This document shows positions 44,030 through 56,082 of a stretch of 64,000 bases of DNA, piece after piece. The stretch spans positions 303,816,565 to 303,880,564 of the forward strand of contig NC_133648.1 in assembly GCF_009905375.1 (NCBI RefSeq), in the 5' to 3' direction. Each line of letters begins with the position of its first letter. Positions within the stretch are counted from its first letter, which is position 1. A program made the position numbers and the translations under genes. The notes under the pieces were generated by a model. That model worked only from the letters and a program-made list of their open reading frames with translations. It was not told the origin of the DNA and ran no database searches. This stretch comes from Apium graveolens. Taxonomy: Eukaryota; Streptophyta; Magnoliopsida; Apiales; Apiaceae.

Positions 44030-44039
44030 TCTGATACCA
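44030..44039 (-). other. Primer-binding site of the copia element
   Basis: The minus strand reads TGGTATCAGA directly downstream of the 5' LTR end CCTAACA, a short match to the initiator methionine tRNA site. Confidence 0.8.
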
Positions 44040-44040
44040 C

Positions 44041-44662
44041 TGTTAGGTCACACACACTGTAGAAGGGGGTTGAATACAGTGTTTACTACAATCAAATAGA
44101 ATATAAGAACTCAAGTAACAGAACACATATTTTATTCAACACAATAAACTCTGTTACAAAGAACTGTCCTCTCTCAGTGGTGAACAAATTATCACGAGAG
44201 CTGCTAGGGTTACAATGAATAATAATTTCGATGAAGATAACACATATATTGTAAACCCTATGTCTGTGTTTATATACTACACAGTTACAAGATAATCTTC
44301 TAATTGATATCGAATATAATTCTGCTTCCTAATATATATATCAATCAGTTATCTTTTCTTCCAAGTATTCTATTCCTTATAGAATTCTTCTTCTTCATGC
44401 ATATCTCTTCTTGTTTTAGTCTCGATCTTCTTTTCTTTCAATGAGCCGCCTTCCTTATCTGAAAGTCTCCTTAAGTCCTGATATTATCTCTTGATGAATA
44501 TCTCCTGATAACTTAAGTTTTGACAACTTAAGTTCTGATATCTTAAGTCCTGACTTCAGTCTAAGTACTGATTTCCAGTTAAGTACTGATTTATCCTGTT
44601 AAATAAGATCTGAAAACTAAACACAAATCATATTAGACATGACATCACAAATATATCTAACA
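44041..44662 (-). repeat. 5' LTR of the copia element
   Basis: 622 bp, TGTTAGATATA..GACCTAACA on the minus strand. A TATATAAA box at 44276-44269 (minus) is the likely promoter. This copy is complete, unlike the 3' LTR. Confidence 0.9.
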
Positions 44663-45008
44663 TAATATACCAAATTGACCAGAAAAATATTATCTACACG
44701 ATGGAATCATCAAATCATATCAACAACATCAAGAATAAAAATTCCTAATTTAATCCATAAATAATTTGAATTAAAATAATTAAATAAGAAAAATACCTTG
44801 ATTTCTGCACAAAAATAGATGGTTTATTCAGAAATAGGTTTTCGAGAGCTTCGTTTTGATATATTGCATGCCCGAATTGGAGTTCGATAACACTTTCGTT
44901 TGTGCGATTGATTTTCAAGAATACGATATTTTAATAGGGTTTTCTCTGGTTTTCAGTGGTTTGTACTGTCTGATTATGATTTTAGCGTAAAATGAAATAA
45001 GAAAAGGG

Positions 45009-45198
45009 CTATTTATATTTTTGTAATATTAGTACATTCTGGATAGTGTTGGATCGATAAATACGTTACTTAGCCGCTAAGTAACTATAAATAAGATCCT
45101 ATCGGATAAACATTGTCCTGTTTTGGATAAGCGTTATCCTATTTTGGATAAGCATGATCCTGTTTTGGATAAGCATTGTCCTGTTTTGGATAATTATC
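45009..45198 (-). promoter_or_regulatory. LTR promoter: four 21-bp repeats, palindrome and TATA box
   Basis: On the minus strand, upstream to downstream: exact 21-bp period repeats of GGATAAGCATTGTCCTGTTTT-like units (plus-strand starts 45104, 45125, 45146, 45167, partial 45188), then a perfect dyad GTTACTTAGC-C-GCTAAGTAAC (45065-45085), then TATAAATAG (45017-45009). The dyad and TATA are conserved in the related LTR at 989-1065, which lacks the repeat array. This looks like a U3 enhancer-promoter. The role is inferred. Confidence 0.6.
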
Positions 45199-45695
45199 AA
45201 AACCGGGCTTTTATAAAATGATTTGTACGAAGATAATGTTATCAAAAAAGGTTAGCATATTGAAAATATTGTATCGGGCCGCGCACGAGTCAAACCGTAA
45301 TCCGGATCGAAAAAGTCAAAACATGGAAAATGTCCGGAATTACCGGATTAGGTTAGGAAGGAGTTTTCGGAAGAGTTTTGGGTTGTAAAAATGTAAAAAC
45401 GGTTGAGATTGGACGATTCCCAGCTTTAGAAAATGATTTTGTAATTACAAAAATAATAATTCATAAATTCATAAATCAATATAAAATCATATAACACTCC
45501 AAAAATTACCAGAAAAATACCTTAATTATCTATATTTTATTCTGGACATAATAAAATTAACATACTTATACTTTACCACATATAAACATCCACATAACAA
45601 CACCAATCATCAGATAATTCACCAAAAAGCATAATATAACCACATAAAATTAATTATCAATAAAAATAATTACACGCTATGTCCCGGATATTACA

Positions 45696-48600
45696 TCATT
45701 CCCCCCTTAAAATGATTTTGTCCTCAGAATCGCACTAAGGATCAGATAATGATATATTCAAGTATCTCCCATCCATTCTCTCAGGTTGATCCCTCAACCT
45801 TACAACTTTTCACAAACTTTACTCACAACACACTCATTACCTATCAGCCTTTTGCTGATATCATATCCTATTAGTTGCTCCTATAACTCGACACAAGTCT
45901 CTATTTTATATATAATGGAGCTTAATTACTTTTCCTGAATATACATATATAAACACCCTATGAATCATCTATACGTGTGGCGGTGAAGCCAACTCACTTA
46001 CACTTATCTTGCCTATTTTATCGTTTCAAAAGGACCAGCATAATGCCTATTAATTCTCTTTTCTTTCTAATTCTAGTAATTCGTGCTCATGAACGTTTGC
46101 AATAATTACTGGTTATTGAGCCTCATTCCCACATGTTTCTTTGTTCAATTAACTTAGTTTGTAATCGCTTCCAATCGCATTCAAGGCTCTTTAGTCGTTC
46201 TCTTAATCTTCTCGTTCATCTGCAAATGATATACTGAAACCATGACGTATTTGATTTCTCACGTTCTCGAAATTACACTAGAGTTAAGAATTAACGAGAA
46301 AATCTCGACTGGATATGATTGGCGCACATCCGTAACATCATACCTTAATTTGCTTGAATCACAATCGAGTAGATTTGTCGAGAAAAATTCTCTTACTACT
46401 TAGAAGAAATTATACTAAACTGGAGGCATCACCCGCTTATTCTAATCCATATTATCATTTTTGGTTTTAGGGAGTCCTCATACGAACTGATTGCAATGCT
46501 CTTCCTTGACGTCTGGTCACATATAACGCTTATTCTTCCTTTGTGCCATACTATCAGAAAGTCTTCTTTGACATCTATGTCTTGTATCATATTCTCGGAG
46601 TAGCTTGAGTCCCTTGAGTTATCGTAGCCAAATTCCTATCTTTTAGTTCTTCCTTACTTACTGCTCGTTCATCTAGGAGTAGTATATACTATTCTGGTTT
46701 GACATAATTCATCGTATTCTGAATACTCCTGTCAAATCTCAAATCAAATAATATAGATCATTTACAATCAATTTATGGATCTGATGACGTACCACCATTT
46801 CTTCAAGCAGCAACTAACCCACTTATTGGAAAAACTTTGGTTCTCAGGTGACTTCACTACGACATTTCCTGGAGAAATATATCCATCTAGTCTTTGATGT
46901 CCCGCCTTATCTCTTGGGTAGGTATAAGATGTACCTACATGTCCCCCCTCCATTTTATCTTTATGTTTGGTCACTATATATCTTCTTTTAGCCCTTGGTA
47001 CTTATTCGTACTCCTGGGACACATTCCCTATCTCAATTTACAAATGTTTCCTAAATTTTTCATCTTACTTCCGTCCCTCATGTTACCCATATCTTACCTA
47101 TAAAGTTTCTTTATCTTCCTTTTGATTCCACTTTCTTTCCTATTTCCATTCTTCATTCTCATAACTCATTCACATCCAAACTCCTGATATTAATACTCAT
47201 TTTGATGTCATATCAAATTAGATATCAATACGAACTTTGATGCTCATAACATCCCATAATGAAGTAAACACCAATCATCTATATTAATACCACTTTTGAT
47301 ATTTAACAACAACCTAAGTATCAATATCAATCAGAAACTGAACTAAAACTGTAGCTCACATTTTATCCAAAACAGAAATACTTGATAAATCATTTATTGT
47401 ATGATTATCAAAACAATTTGGGAACAAGACATCCTTTAATAAAACTTTATTGTAGATGATAGAATCTCTTTGATTGGCTAATAAAATCCATATTGGTGTA
47501 GGTACAAATCTCTTCTTTATTCCACCTCCCTTCTTCCTTTCCTTCCTTCCTTCTCTTTGCTCTATCTTAAATCTTTAGTTCTTAAAAACATTATTCTCAC
47601 CTGTCCATATAAAAATAACTTTCTATTTCCCTTGTCCATTACTAAGGGCATATTCATCCAAGTAAAACCTCACATACTTGCAGCAATTTCTGAATTCTAC
47701 TAGTGTCCTTACTTTCTCCAAATTCCTCATTGCTTTGATTTCGGATTTGAAAGTCACATCAAAATTTGACTTAATCTAATTGGAATCAATTTCCATCTAC
47801 TGATCATTAATTGGTAAAATTAACCAATTAACTTACTTAATTAATCAATTACACCAAATGATGACTAGCTAAATGAAATCAAAGACTAATTATATATAAT
47901 CGGATTGGCTGTAACAACCTCTTTCAAGAACCGAGATCACAATCATTTGGAATATTAACATGAATATCAATAACACACGGAAGTATAATTTCTATCTTTA
48001 AGAGTAGGGTATTTTCCAGAAAATTTGGGCAGCATCTCCTTTATATTATTGACTACCAGCCGGACTCAAGCCGACACCGACAATCAATCAAACAACCAAC
48101 AATCAACTCACAAGTAAACCAATCAACTTTCATATTCTAAACTCACCATTTCCCCATCACATATAATACTAACCAGTACAACTCATATTTTAGTTCAACT
48201 TAAGATTATAGCGAACAATTCTTATTATATCATACAATTTCTCATATTCTTTGATTATAACCTAATGTCATTACTGAGTACTATTATAAATTATTCTAAA
48301 GTTCTTCTAGTTCATGTTTCAATTCAAGCTCTCTCATTAACAATTCGTCTATCCTTGACAATATACACTTGTTCTTATTAGTTAACTCGTTCATCTTCAG
48401 ATAACCAACACATGGTCTCAATTAACACTTTCATAATCTTGTGAAAGAATTCCTTTGGCTTAAAAGCATCACTTCTTAAAAATCCTTGCAGCTAAATCAC
48501 CATATCTTCATCTCCCCTTATGTCTTTTCATACTGAACTTCTTTCACCGGCTCAATTACGAGTATCAAATTTACCATAACTCATTTACTTAAGTAGGAAA

Positions 48601-49799
48601 ATCCAACCATTCCTTGAAGAACACCTTCGAAGTTTATTCGTAACTAGCATTTCTTCGATCTTGAACCTTCAATACAAGTATCTCTCACATGATTGAGGTA
48701 TACTTCATCTTCACAATGTATTAATCGATTATCTAGTTATTATTAAGAATTACTTCATTCGCTTCTGCTGTCCAATCAATCATTTGCCTTGTCCATTATG
48801 CGCAGCCTTACTTTCTTATTTCTCTAGTTAATTTACCTCACACGGTTCACTAACCACTTTAATTCATGCCAAAATCTCAAACTTGAAACGTATCATGTAT
48901 ACAAATTTCCACTTCTAATTTGATGTCCTCGTAACAACCACGTCGTTGGTATAAGGGTTTCTTCTCGACACGTATATGCCCACCATTTATTGGCTTGCAA
49001 TTATGCATACTTATCATATAACCCCATCTGCTACACGGGCTCATTTCACTTCCTTTTGAAATATTCAAAGAATGGACCTTACACGAGAAGGAATTTGTGA
49101 ATATGATTCTGATTGGAAACTCTTTGTAAGGGATAACAGTACAAGGAAACAATCGGAAGGATTCATAAATCAAAAAATCAAAATTGAAGAAGAAAAATGA
49201 ATGATGATTTAGATATGAGTGAGACAACCATATTTGTACTCAAGATGGCCAGTCTTTCATACTATATGGCATACAACACATGATTAGGCGGCGTCCCACC
49301 AAACTCTTTTTTATTTCAACAAAGCGTCATACCATAACACTGCTTATCTCAATCAGAAAGCAATATTTTGAAGGAGGAATGATCCGAAAGGAATTCAACA
49401 ATTTTCTTTTCCTTATCGCCTCATAGGACTTATGATGAAGAGAGTTCATGCTTTATTCGAGAATCGGAAGATTATACACTATAATAGTGTAAAAAAGAAT
49501 AATATCATTGATCGATATTCACATTTCATCTATTTATAACTTCAACGCTTGTTCGAGCAACAGATGCCATACCGAGTCATATATTGACTTTTTAAGAGTT
49601 CTCTGAAATGCCTTCTTCAATCGATTATTAGAATAAATTCCCATGTATTAGATCTTTCATCTTTAGCGTCGCACTTCCGTGTTAAATATTTTTATGATTC
49701 GACCCTATTTTCACTCTTACGAGATTTACAATCATAACTTCAAATTTTTCTTACGCTACTGATCATTCAACATATCTACTCCTTTTCTAATAACATTCT
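45696..49799 (-). mobile_element. Internal region of the minus-strand gypsy element (decayed)
   Basis: The segment begins at the polypurine tract (TAAGGGGGGAATGA, minus, about 45711-45698). It contains the charged 3' tail matching 1-112 of the window, at about 46110-46010. A leader-like stretch at about 49310-49200 (GGTGGGACGCCGCC, ACTGGCCATCTT on the minus strand) matches the chromovirus leader at 23040. Around 47760-47640 a weak RT-connection-like frame reads KAMRNLEKVRTLVEFRN. Otherwise gag and pol are unrecognisable. Small ORFs (48877-49227, 46768-46974) show no known domain. Confidence 0.6.
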
Positions 49800-51188
49800 T
49801 ATTAGGTAATAAATTACAGACAGGGGGGTGAATGTGTTTTTCTGATTTTAGGCTTTTCTTGAAAGATAATGGTTGAACAAAGTAAATTAAATCTTGTATA
49901 GAAAAGTGTTCATGCAGAAATTAAACTTGCACAAAATAAAGAACACAGATCTTCAAAACTCACTTAATTTTGGTATTAAAAATTAAGATGCTTTGCTATA
50001 AAATTTCTAAGCTCTTCGAAGTTAAAGAGCTCAGCTTCTTCTCGAGAGTGTTACAAGAATTTTGATCTAAATTGTTAGTTCTAAGTAGAGGACAAGTGTT
50101 AACTTTATAGCTCAGTTAACTGCTGGTTTACACAGTGGATAATAAACATGCTATTAGCTTTTCTAAACTGTCACTTGTCATTTCTAATTATAGAAAAGCA
50201 AATCTTCCATTTCTGGCTTAGCATATCTTTAGTATCCCGTGTTTACTTTAATCTTCCTCTGTCAGTTAATCTTTGCCATTAATCTTGCACACACTTCAAG
50301 CTGCTTTTTGTAGACTTGTCAATCCAGCTGTTGGATTGTTTGTTCATTGTTTATCTTGGATATTAAACTGATCTGCAATTTTTTACTTTGAGACTGTACT
50401 TCGAGATCTCCAGTTTGATTCATTTGAACACTTGATATCTCGATAAGTACAAAGGCTTATCGAGATCTCTAGTACTCCACAATGAGTTTGGCTTGTAGAG
50501 GTCTTCAGCTCATCGAGATCTCTAGTCTTCATAACTTTATTTGACTTGTAGATATCTCTAAGTTCTCGAATGGATATAGACTTGTCGATAACTCTGAGTT
50601 CTCTAGTGAAAGAATGACTTGTCGATATCTTTTTCAGTTCTCGAGTAGCTTTCCTGACTTCTCTACTCCCGATGGATATTGCTTATCCGTTGAGTAGATA
50701 TTGCTCATCCTTCGAGTATATATATAGCTTATCTGTCGAGTAGATATCGCTCATCCGTCGAGTAGATGTTATGCATCCATCGAGTAGATATATAACTCAT
50801 CCGTCGAGTAGATATTGCTTATCCGTCGGTACTCTCTGGAGTTTGAATGACTTCTCGATAAGTCATTCTGGAGTTCTCGAATGACTTCTCTATAACATTA
50901 AATCTATGACTTGTAGAGATCTTAACTTAGAACATTTTTCTCCAAACAGATTTATTCAATTCCAAGCTTCTTCAAAATTCTTCTGAGGCATGATCTTCTT
51001 GATCTTATTCCAGATAGAATCCTTAGGCTTGATACTGTTTTCGGAAAAAGACTCCAGTCTGCTCCTTTGCATTTTTACAGATTTTAAGTGTTACAAGTAC
51101 AGAATACATATTTAGATAACAATATAACTAACTTAGGGTTGACAAGTTATCTTAGTCTTGTTAAAGTACAAACATGTCTTTTATAACA
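49800..51188 (-). repeat. 3' LTR of the Sire-like element
   Basis: 1,389 bp; on the minus strand it starts TGTTATAAAAG at 51188 and ends ACCTAATA at 49800 (CA changed to TA). It aligns end to end with 60194-61586. The TATA box of the 5' copy is altered here (TATAATTAG). Confidence 0.9.
50669..50829. repeat. Minisatellite in the Sire-like LTR, 7 units of 22-25 bp
   Basis: Units of the type GAGTAGATATTGCTCATCCGTC repeat seven times with small length changes. The equivalent array in the other LTR is at about 61068-61229. On the element's strand it lies several hundred bases upstream of the LTR TATA box, in U3. Confidence 0.85.
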
Positions 51189-51200
51189 ATCTCCCTCAAT
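51189..51200 (-). other. Polypurine tract of the Sire-like element
   Basis: The minus strand reads ATTGAGGGAGAT directly before the 3' LTR, the usual copia form and position. Confidence 0.8.
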
Positions 51201-51349
51201 TTGTGAGAAGATTGCTTCACACAAATTCATGCATGTTAACAAGACTAACCCCAAGTTTAAAACTGATGGAAGATAAGATTAAAACATAAAGCTTGATAAA
51301 ATTACAACTTGTACAACATAAGATTCAGCAAGTTCCAAGTTTACAGGAA

Positions 51350-54300
51350 TCAGGTAAAGACAGTTTTTACATCTGCTTCTTCTCTAAGTTTATCCTTCAA
51401 GTGATCAAGAATTTCAAGTTCTTCTATGATGAGTGTTCCACTTAGAGCTTCCACAAGTTTTTGCCTTGCCGCCTTAGGGTACCCTTGGTCCAGATACTCT
51501 AAACTGAATCTTGAGAATCCACCAACTTTAATGTTTAGAAATCTACCATCTTTAGAAATTCTGCTCATTCCTTTTGCTTTCAACTCTTCTGATCTTTTTA
51601 TAACATATCTATTTCTTCATCATGTTTCCTTCTTCTTTCTTCAGCTTCAGCCTTATCTCTTTTCTTTGTTTCCTCCCTTTTCAATCAACCATTCAGCCAA
51701 AGATGATCTCAAAGTTTTTGTAACAGTGTCCTTGCCTTTTAACAAACTTAGCACTCTCTTAATTTCTGCAGGAGTCAAATAATCCATTAAGTCTTTGTTT
51801 AGAAGAGTGAATGTACCATCCTTAAACTAGACTCTAACTTCTCTCAGTGATACAACCCAAACTTTGACAATTTCCTCAGCTGAATTTTGGAAATGGTCTT
51901 CATTTGTGATGCACCAATTTAGAGGTAGAAAGTCAGATTCTTTAAAGCAATTACAGATGGCCCTTTCAGTGACTTCCACTTCCTTTACAGGCTTAACTTT
52001 CTTAGGCTTTCTTCCCACAGATTTGAGATTCAGTTTTAGTGAAGGTTTGGCTAAAGGTAGGGTTGTTATTTTCTTGAAATTTGTGAGGCTTGAGGTGATT
52101 GGAATTTTTAGGAAGGAATTGGCAGTTTATCTGTAAAGAAATTTTGGCTTAGGTGTTTGGGAAGATTTGATGTTAGAGATAGTTGATGTTGTGAGTTGAG
52201 ATGAGGTTTGAGGTGGTTGTGTTTGGATATTTAGGGTTGTTTCAGTTCCTGAATCATCATGAGGTTTTCTGCTCTTCCTTTCCTCTTTTCTCCTCGTGTC
52301 TTCATCTTTCTTGTCATCCTCTTTCTTCTCTCCATCCCTGCTTCCAGATGGCTTAGTAGACTGACTTAAATTTAAGCCAGAAGGATTTTAATCATCTTTC
52401 TTCTACTCATCATCATCCAAATCATCTTTGTTGATTTTTGTTTTGGGCAAGTTTGCTTCTGCATTACCCAGATATCTTCTCAATAGTTTTATCATCTCCT
52501 CATCTTTAACAGTTTTGTTCCTTTTTACTTGCAGCTCAGTATCAAGAGTCATAATGAGCCTTTTGTTTGCCATGACACACTGTTTAGGAACTTGAAAATG
52601 TTTGAAATGTTTGGTAGTAGAACAATTGTATGCCACTCCCTTGCTAGGCTGTAGATAAGCTTCTGGGAAAGCAGCTACTTGTCCATTCTTCAATTCTGTT
52701 AGCAAGAGAGTATCTTCATGAATCACAATTTTGACTTTGCTTATCAAAACATCTAACTCTGATGCCCTCCTAGAGATAAGATAGTTACGGGACACCTGCA
52801 TACATCTGTCTACCCCTGAGTCATTGATGTTGACCACTATCCTTCTTTCCTTGAAATTTTAGTTACCAAGATCACTCTTATTGAGTTTATTGTCCTGTCC
52901 AATGCCTTCTTGTAGGTGAATAAGTTGTTATTGAGAGAAACTCTGAGTGCCTTAAGCAGTTCATCAACTTCTCTGCTTTGACTGGGACCCTCAGGTGCTT
53001 TAAAAAAAATCTCCATTCCAATATCAATTTTTCGATTTAAACTCTCTTCAGCACTTTGGACTTGTTGTTGAGATGACCTTAACTGTGGCAACCTAGCCTT
53101 TATCTCCCTCTTAGTCTTGTTGACAAGCATGAGAAGGGGAGTAGGGATTTCAGGTCTTACTTGTTCAGGCAAAGAAGGTAGTGGTATGTTGAGTTTACCC
53201 ATGATTGCTCCTAAAGCTTTGGAATTTTGCATTTCAAGATGCTTATGGGAGTCCACCAGAGTTTGGATGTCTATTTGTTGGCTCTTGACAAGTGATGTTA
53301 AAGCCTGAACTTGTGCAGTGAGAGAGAAGTTGGAGTCTTGCAATGCTGTGACTTGATCCTGTAGAGACTGAATTTGCAGATTTGTTGAGGTGGATCCAGG
53401 CAGATAAGAGCTGCTAGATGTGCCAAAGTGTTCTTCTACAGCCTTTTTGATCCCTTCCATCAGCAATGCTGAAGGCTCATATCTGCTCTGGTGAAGTTGA
53501 TCCAGCTGGACTTTGGTCTCATTTGAGTGAGTATTTTGTTGCTGGATCACTGTATAGAGATTTGTGAAGGATAGTTTGAGATTTTTGACTTCCTTCTCAA
53601 TAGAGGCAAGATCTATCCTAGCCATTTGCTCAGAAAAATGCTTGAATTTTGAAGAGATCTACTCTTGAGATGGTATGATCTTGTCCATTTTCTCATTCAC
53701 CAGTTTTCTGATTCTGTCTTCATGACTAGTGAGCTTGATTTCAAGAGCCTTACCAAACAGATGAAATGCTTTGAGTTGAGCTTTGTATACATCTGTAATG
53801 GCATCATAGACAGCTTTTAGACTCAAGTCTTTTACATTGCTGCCCAGAATAGTAACATACTCTTCTCTAAATCTGGCCAAAACTTGATTCATCTCCAAGG
53901 CAAAGTCCTCAGACAGCCATGCATCCACATTCCCATCTGGCTCAGCATCATTGATAATTTTCTCCTTTTGCTCCTCAATTTCTTCATTATAAGCAAGCAT
54001 AATGGCTTGATAATCTTGGTTGCTCATGTTTGAAGTTAAAAGATGTTGTGAGATGTTAGCCAATCCAGAGATCTGCTCTACTAGTAGATCATCTACAGGA
54101 GTTGGTTGAGAGGCAGATTCTTGTAGCCACTGAGAGAGTATGTGAGGTTGTTGAGGTTGAGAGCTTGATGGTTCATCAGAAACTCCTGTGACTGAGATCA
54201 CAGTTTGACTCACAGATTTCTTTGTGGTTATGACAGTGTGTTGTCCTCCACTTGTAGTGGGAATATCCAGTTAAATTGGAGGGGATTTGACTGGGTTACT

Positions 54301-56082
54301 GTCATGTGCACCAGCCTCAAACCCTTGTGTGTCTTGCAATACACTGGAACTTGAATGTGCCAAGCTTGCCTCCCCTATGACAGGATCATGGGCAATTGTA
54401 CTCCTAGCTTCAACTACAGAGGCAAATTATGCTAGGGTTATGAGGGGAGTTGTTCCTTCGTGAGGAACCTCCAATTGAATTGGAGAGGATTTAGATAGCT
54501 CCCCATCAGGAGTACTACCCTCAAATCTTTCAGTCTGCGAGGACTGTTTTGCACATGAAGGTACATTAGAGATATCAATGGGGTCTTCAGTAAAGACTGA
54601 TGAACCCCCCATATTTGTGATGGTGTCATCAAGGTCTACCCCAACATGTAGCCTCTCACCATCTAAATGAGGTGTCTGGGTGGTGAGTAAAGCTTCTTGA
54701 GCTAAGTCACTTGATTTGTGGTGCACTTGAGAAATGGAGTCAAGTGGAATTGGGATAGAAGAAATATTGGATATAAGAAATTGTTGCTCAGTTGTGAGTG
54801 TTAGCAGCTCCCCTTGAATAGATGAGGGAGCTTCAAGAGATGTGCGTTCATAGTGAGTGCCTTCCTTATTTCTCCTACCATACACTTGAATTGCTTCTGG
54901 TGCAGGCTGTGCAGACTCACTTATGGTTGTTTTTACAACTGCATCCTGTTGGGAGGATGTAGAGGAAGATAGAGTGGTCAGCTCAGTTTGTTTACTTCTT
55001 TTGGATCTTTTGACCAGAGGTGGTACTCTTTCCGCTTTCTCCTCACTACTCTCATTTAACATATCTAGGTTTATCCCCTTTCTCTTCTTTTTACTGACCT
55101 CACCTTTTTGAGAAGATGAGGTAGTTGGTTTCCTAGCTTCTAAAGGTTGTGAAAGAATGGTTGCAGCTTGGGAAGATCTATGTTAGTGATCCTGTCTTTG
55201 TACTTCCACAGGTTCAGGAATCATAGCTATACTAGATTGAGCATTTGATCTCATGTCAGACATAGGATAAGGATAGGTCCTAAATCTTTCCAACATAAAC
55301 GGGGTGATTTTCAGACTTACATTGACCTTATTCTTTGTAGTAAGTGAGCCAAATGTTATCTTGGACACTTGCTTATAGTTACCTATCTTAGTACTATCTA
55401 TACCATTAAACAGATGTATGTCAGCTACTTTATTATTTAAAGTGGACATAATAAACCTAGAAAAGAAGATTTCCTTACCTCTAGCTCTTAGAGGCATAAC
55501 CAGCCTGGTTGCAAGTTCTTCCAGGATCAGTAGACCAACATTCAGGTGTCTGTTGTGGGCAATTGAATACACCAGCTTTTGCAAAACACTTGAGATATTA
55601 TCATATCCATTTTTTCTTCAAGTAAAGGCCCTTACTACAGAGTCAAAGATGAATAACCACTCCTTTCTTAGATTGGTTCTGTTTAAGCTTGACAGGTTGA
55701 TTCTCCCACCATAATTGATGAAGTCCATAAACTCAGTCAGCTCATCAAGAGTTGGTACCTCCACCAGATTCTCAGTTGGCAGTCCCAAAGCTCTATTCAC
55801 ATCTTGATCATTGAATTCTAATTGTTGGCCTCCAATTGTGCATGTCACCACCAGAGAGAGAGAGTTGTTGTTAACATCAGTCCTCACTACAACTGTAGTC
55901 CAGAAATCATGCAGCACAACTAGATACAGTACTGGATTTACAGTCAAAGCACCTACAAGATAGGATTCAGACAGCAGTTTTACAAACCCCTTGAAACTAT
56001 CAGGAGCTTGGTTTGCATCAGTGAAAGCAAGATAGTTAGGTCCTTTCTCCGGGATAGATGTCCAAGCAACATTTTGAGCCAT
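51350..56082 (-). pseudogene. Long sense extra ORF (env-like position) of the Sire-like element
   Basis: Starts ATG 56082 (MAQNVAWTSIPEKG). One frame continues from 56082 to about 52840 through in-frame stops only (about 55618, 55181, 54427, 54272, 53659). One frameshift near 52838 leads to a second frame ending at 51350. The intact length was about 1,577 codons. Parts in order: a folded-looking N-terminal domain (codons 1-300; LEFNDQDVNRALGLPTEN, EELATRLVMPLRARGKEIF); a Ser/Thr/Gln/Pro-rich stretch with basic KRSKRSK (about 358); a long coiled coil (about 820-990; LQDQVTALQDSNFSLTAQV); an acidic DDLDDDE; a Lys-rich GRKPKKVKPVKE; and a C-terminal KAKGMSRISKDGRFLNIK block. No transmembrane segment or signal peptide is evident, so 'env-like' refers to position only. 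Function unknown. Confidence 0.8.

Larger units (their letters stand above)
38102..44662 (-). mobile_element. Ty1/copia element nested in the gypsy LTR
   Basis: 6,561 bp with TGTTAG..CTAACA outer ends, flanked by perfect TAATA duplications (38097-38101 and 44663-44667). Minus-strand order is 5' LTR, PBS, gag with two zinc knuckles, protease, integrase, RT, truncated RNase H, 3' LTR. The LTRs differ by roughly 3% by eye. Most coding breaks are single stops, so this is among the younger insertions. The gag coiled coil and double knuckle resemble Sire-type copia elements, although the size is small for that lineage. Confidence 0.92.
35549..45695 (-). repeat. 3' LTR of the minus-strand gypsy element (split by copia)
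   Basis: On the minus strand it starts TGTAATATCC at 45695 and ends GGAGGGCGTCACA at 35549. Without the copia element and its duplicated TAATA it is about 3,581 bp. The block AGCTCACTCTTGC (about 35923-35935) matches the conserved late-LTR block of the other gypsy families. Confidence 0.85.

Noticed and set aside
48877..49227. 116-codon minus-strand frame as a host gene
   Set aside because: It lies inside the decayed internal region of the gypsy element, has no known domain and ends in leader-like sequence shared with another element.
50669..50829. CRISPR-like array of regularly spaced repeats
   Set aside because: Units are contiguous without unique spacers, lie in an LTR and occur in both LTR copies. 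It is a minisatellite in a plant genome.
51350..56082. A true retroviral-type envelope gene
   Set aside because: The position is env-like, but no signal peptide, transmembrane segment or cleavage site is visible, so only an extra ORF is claimed.
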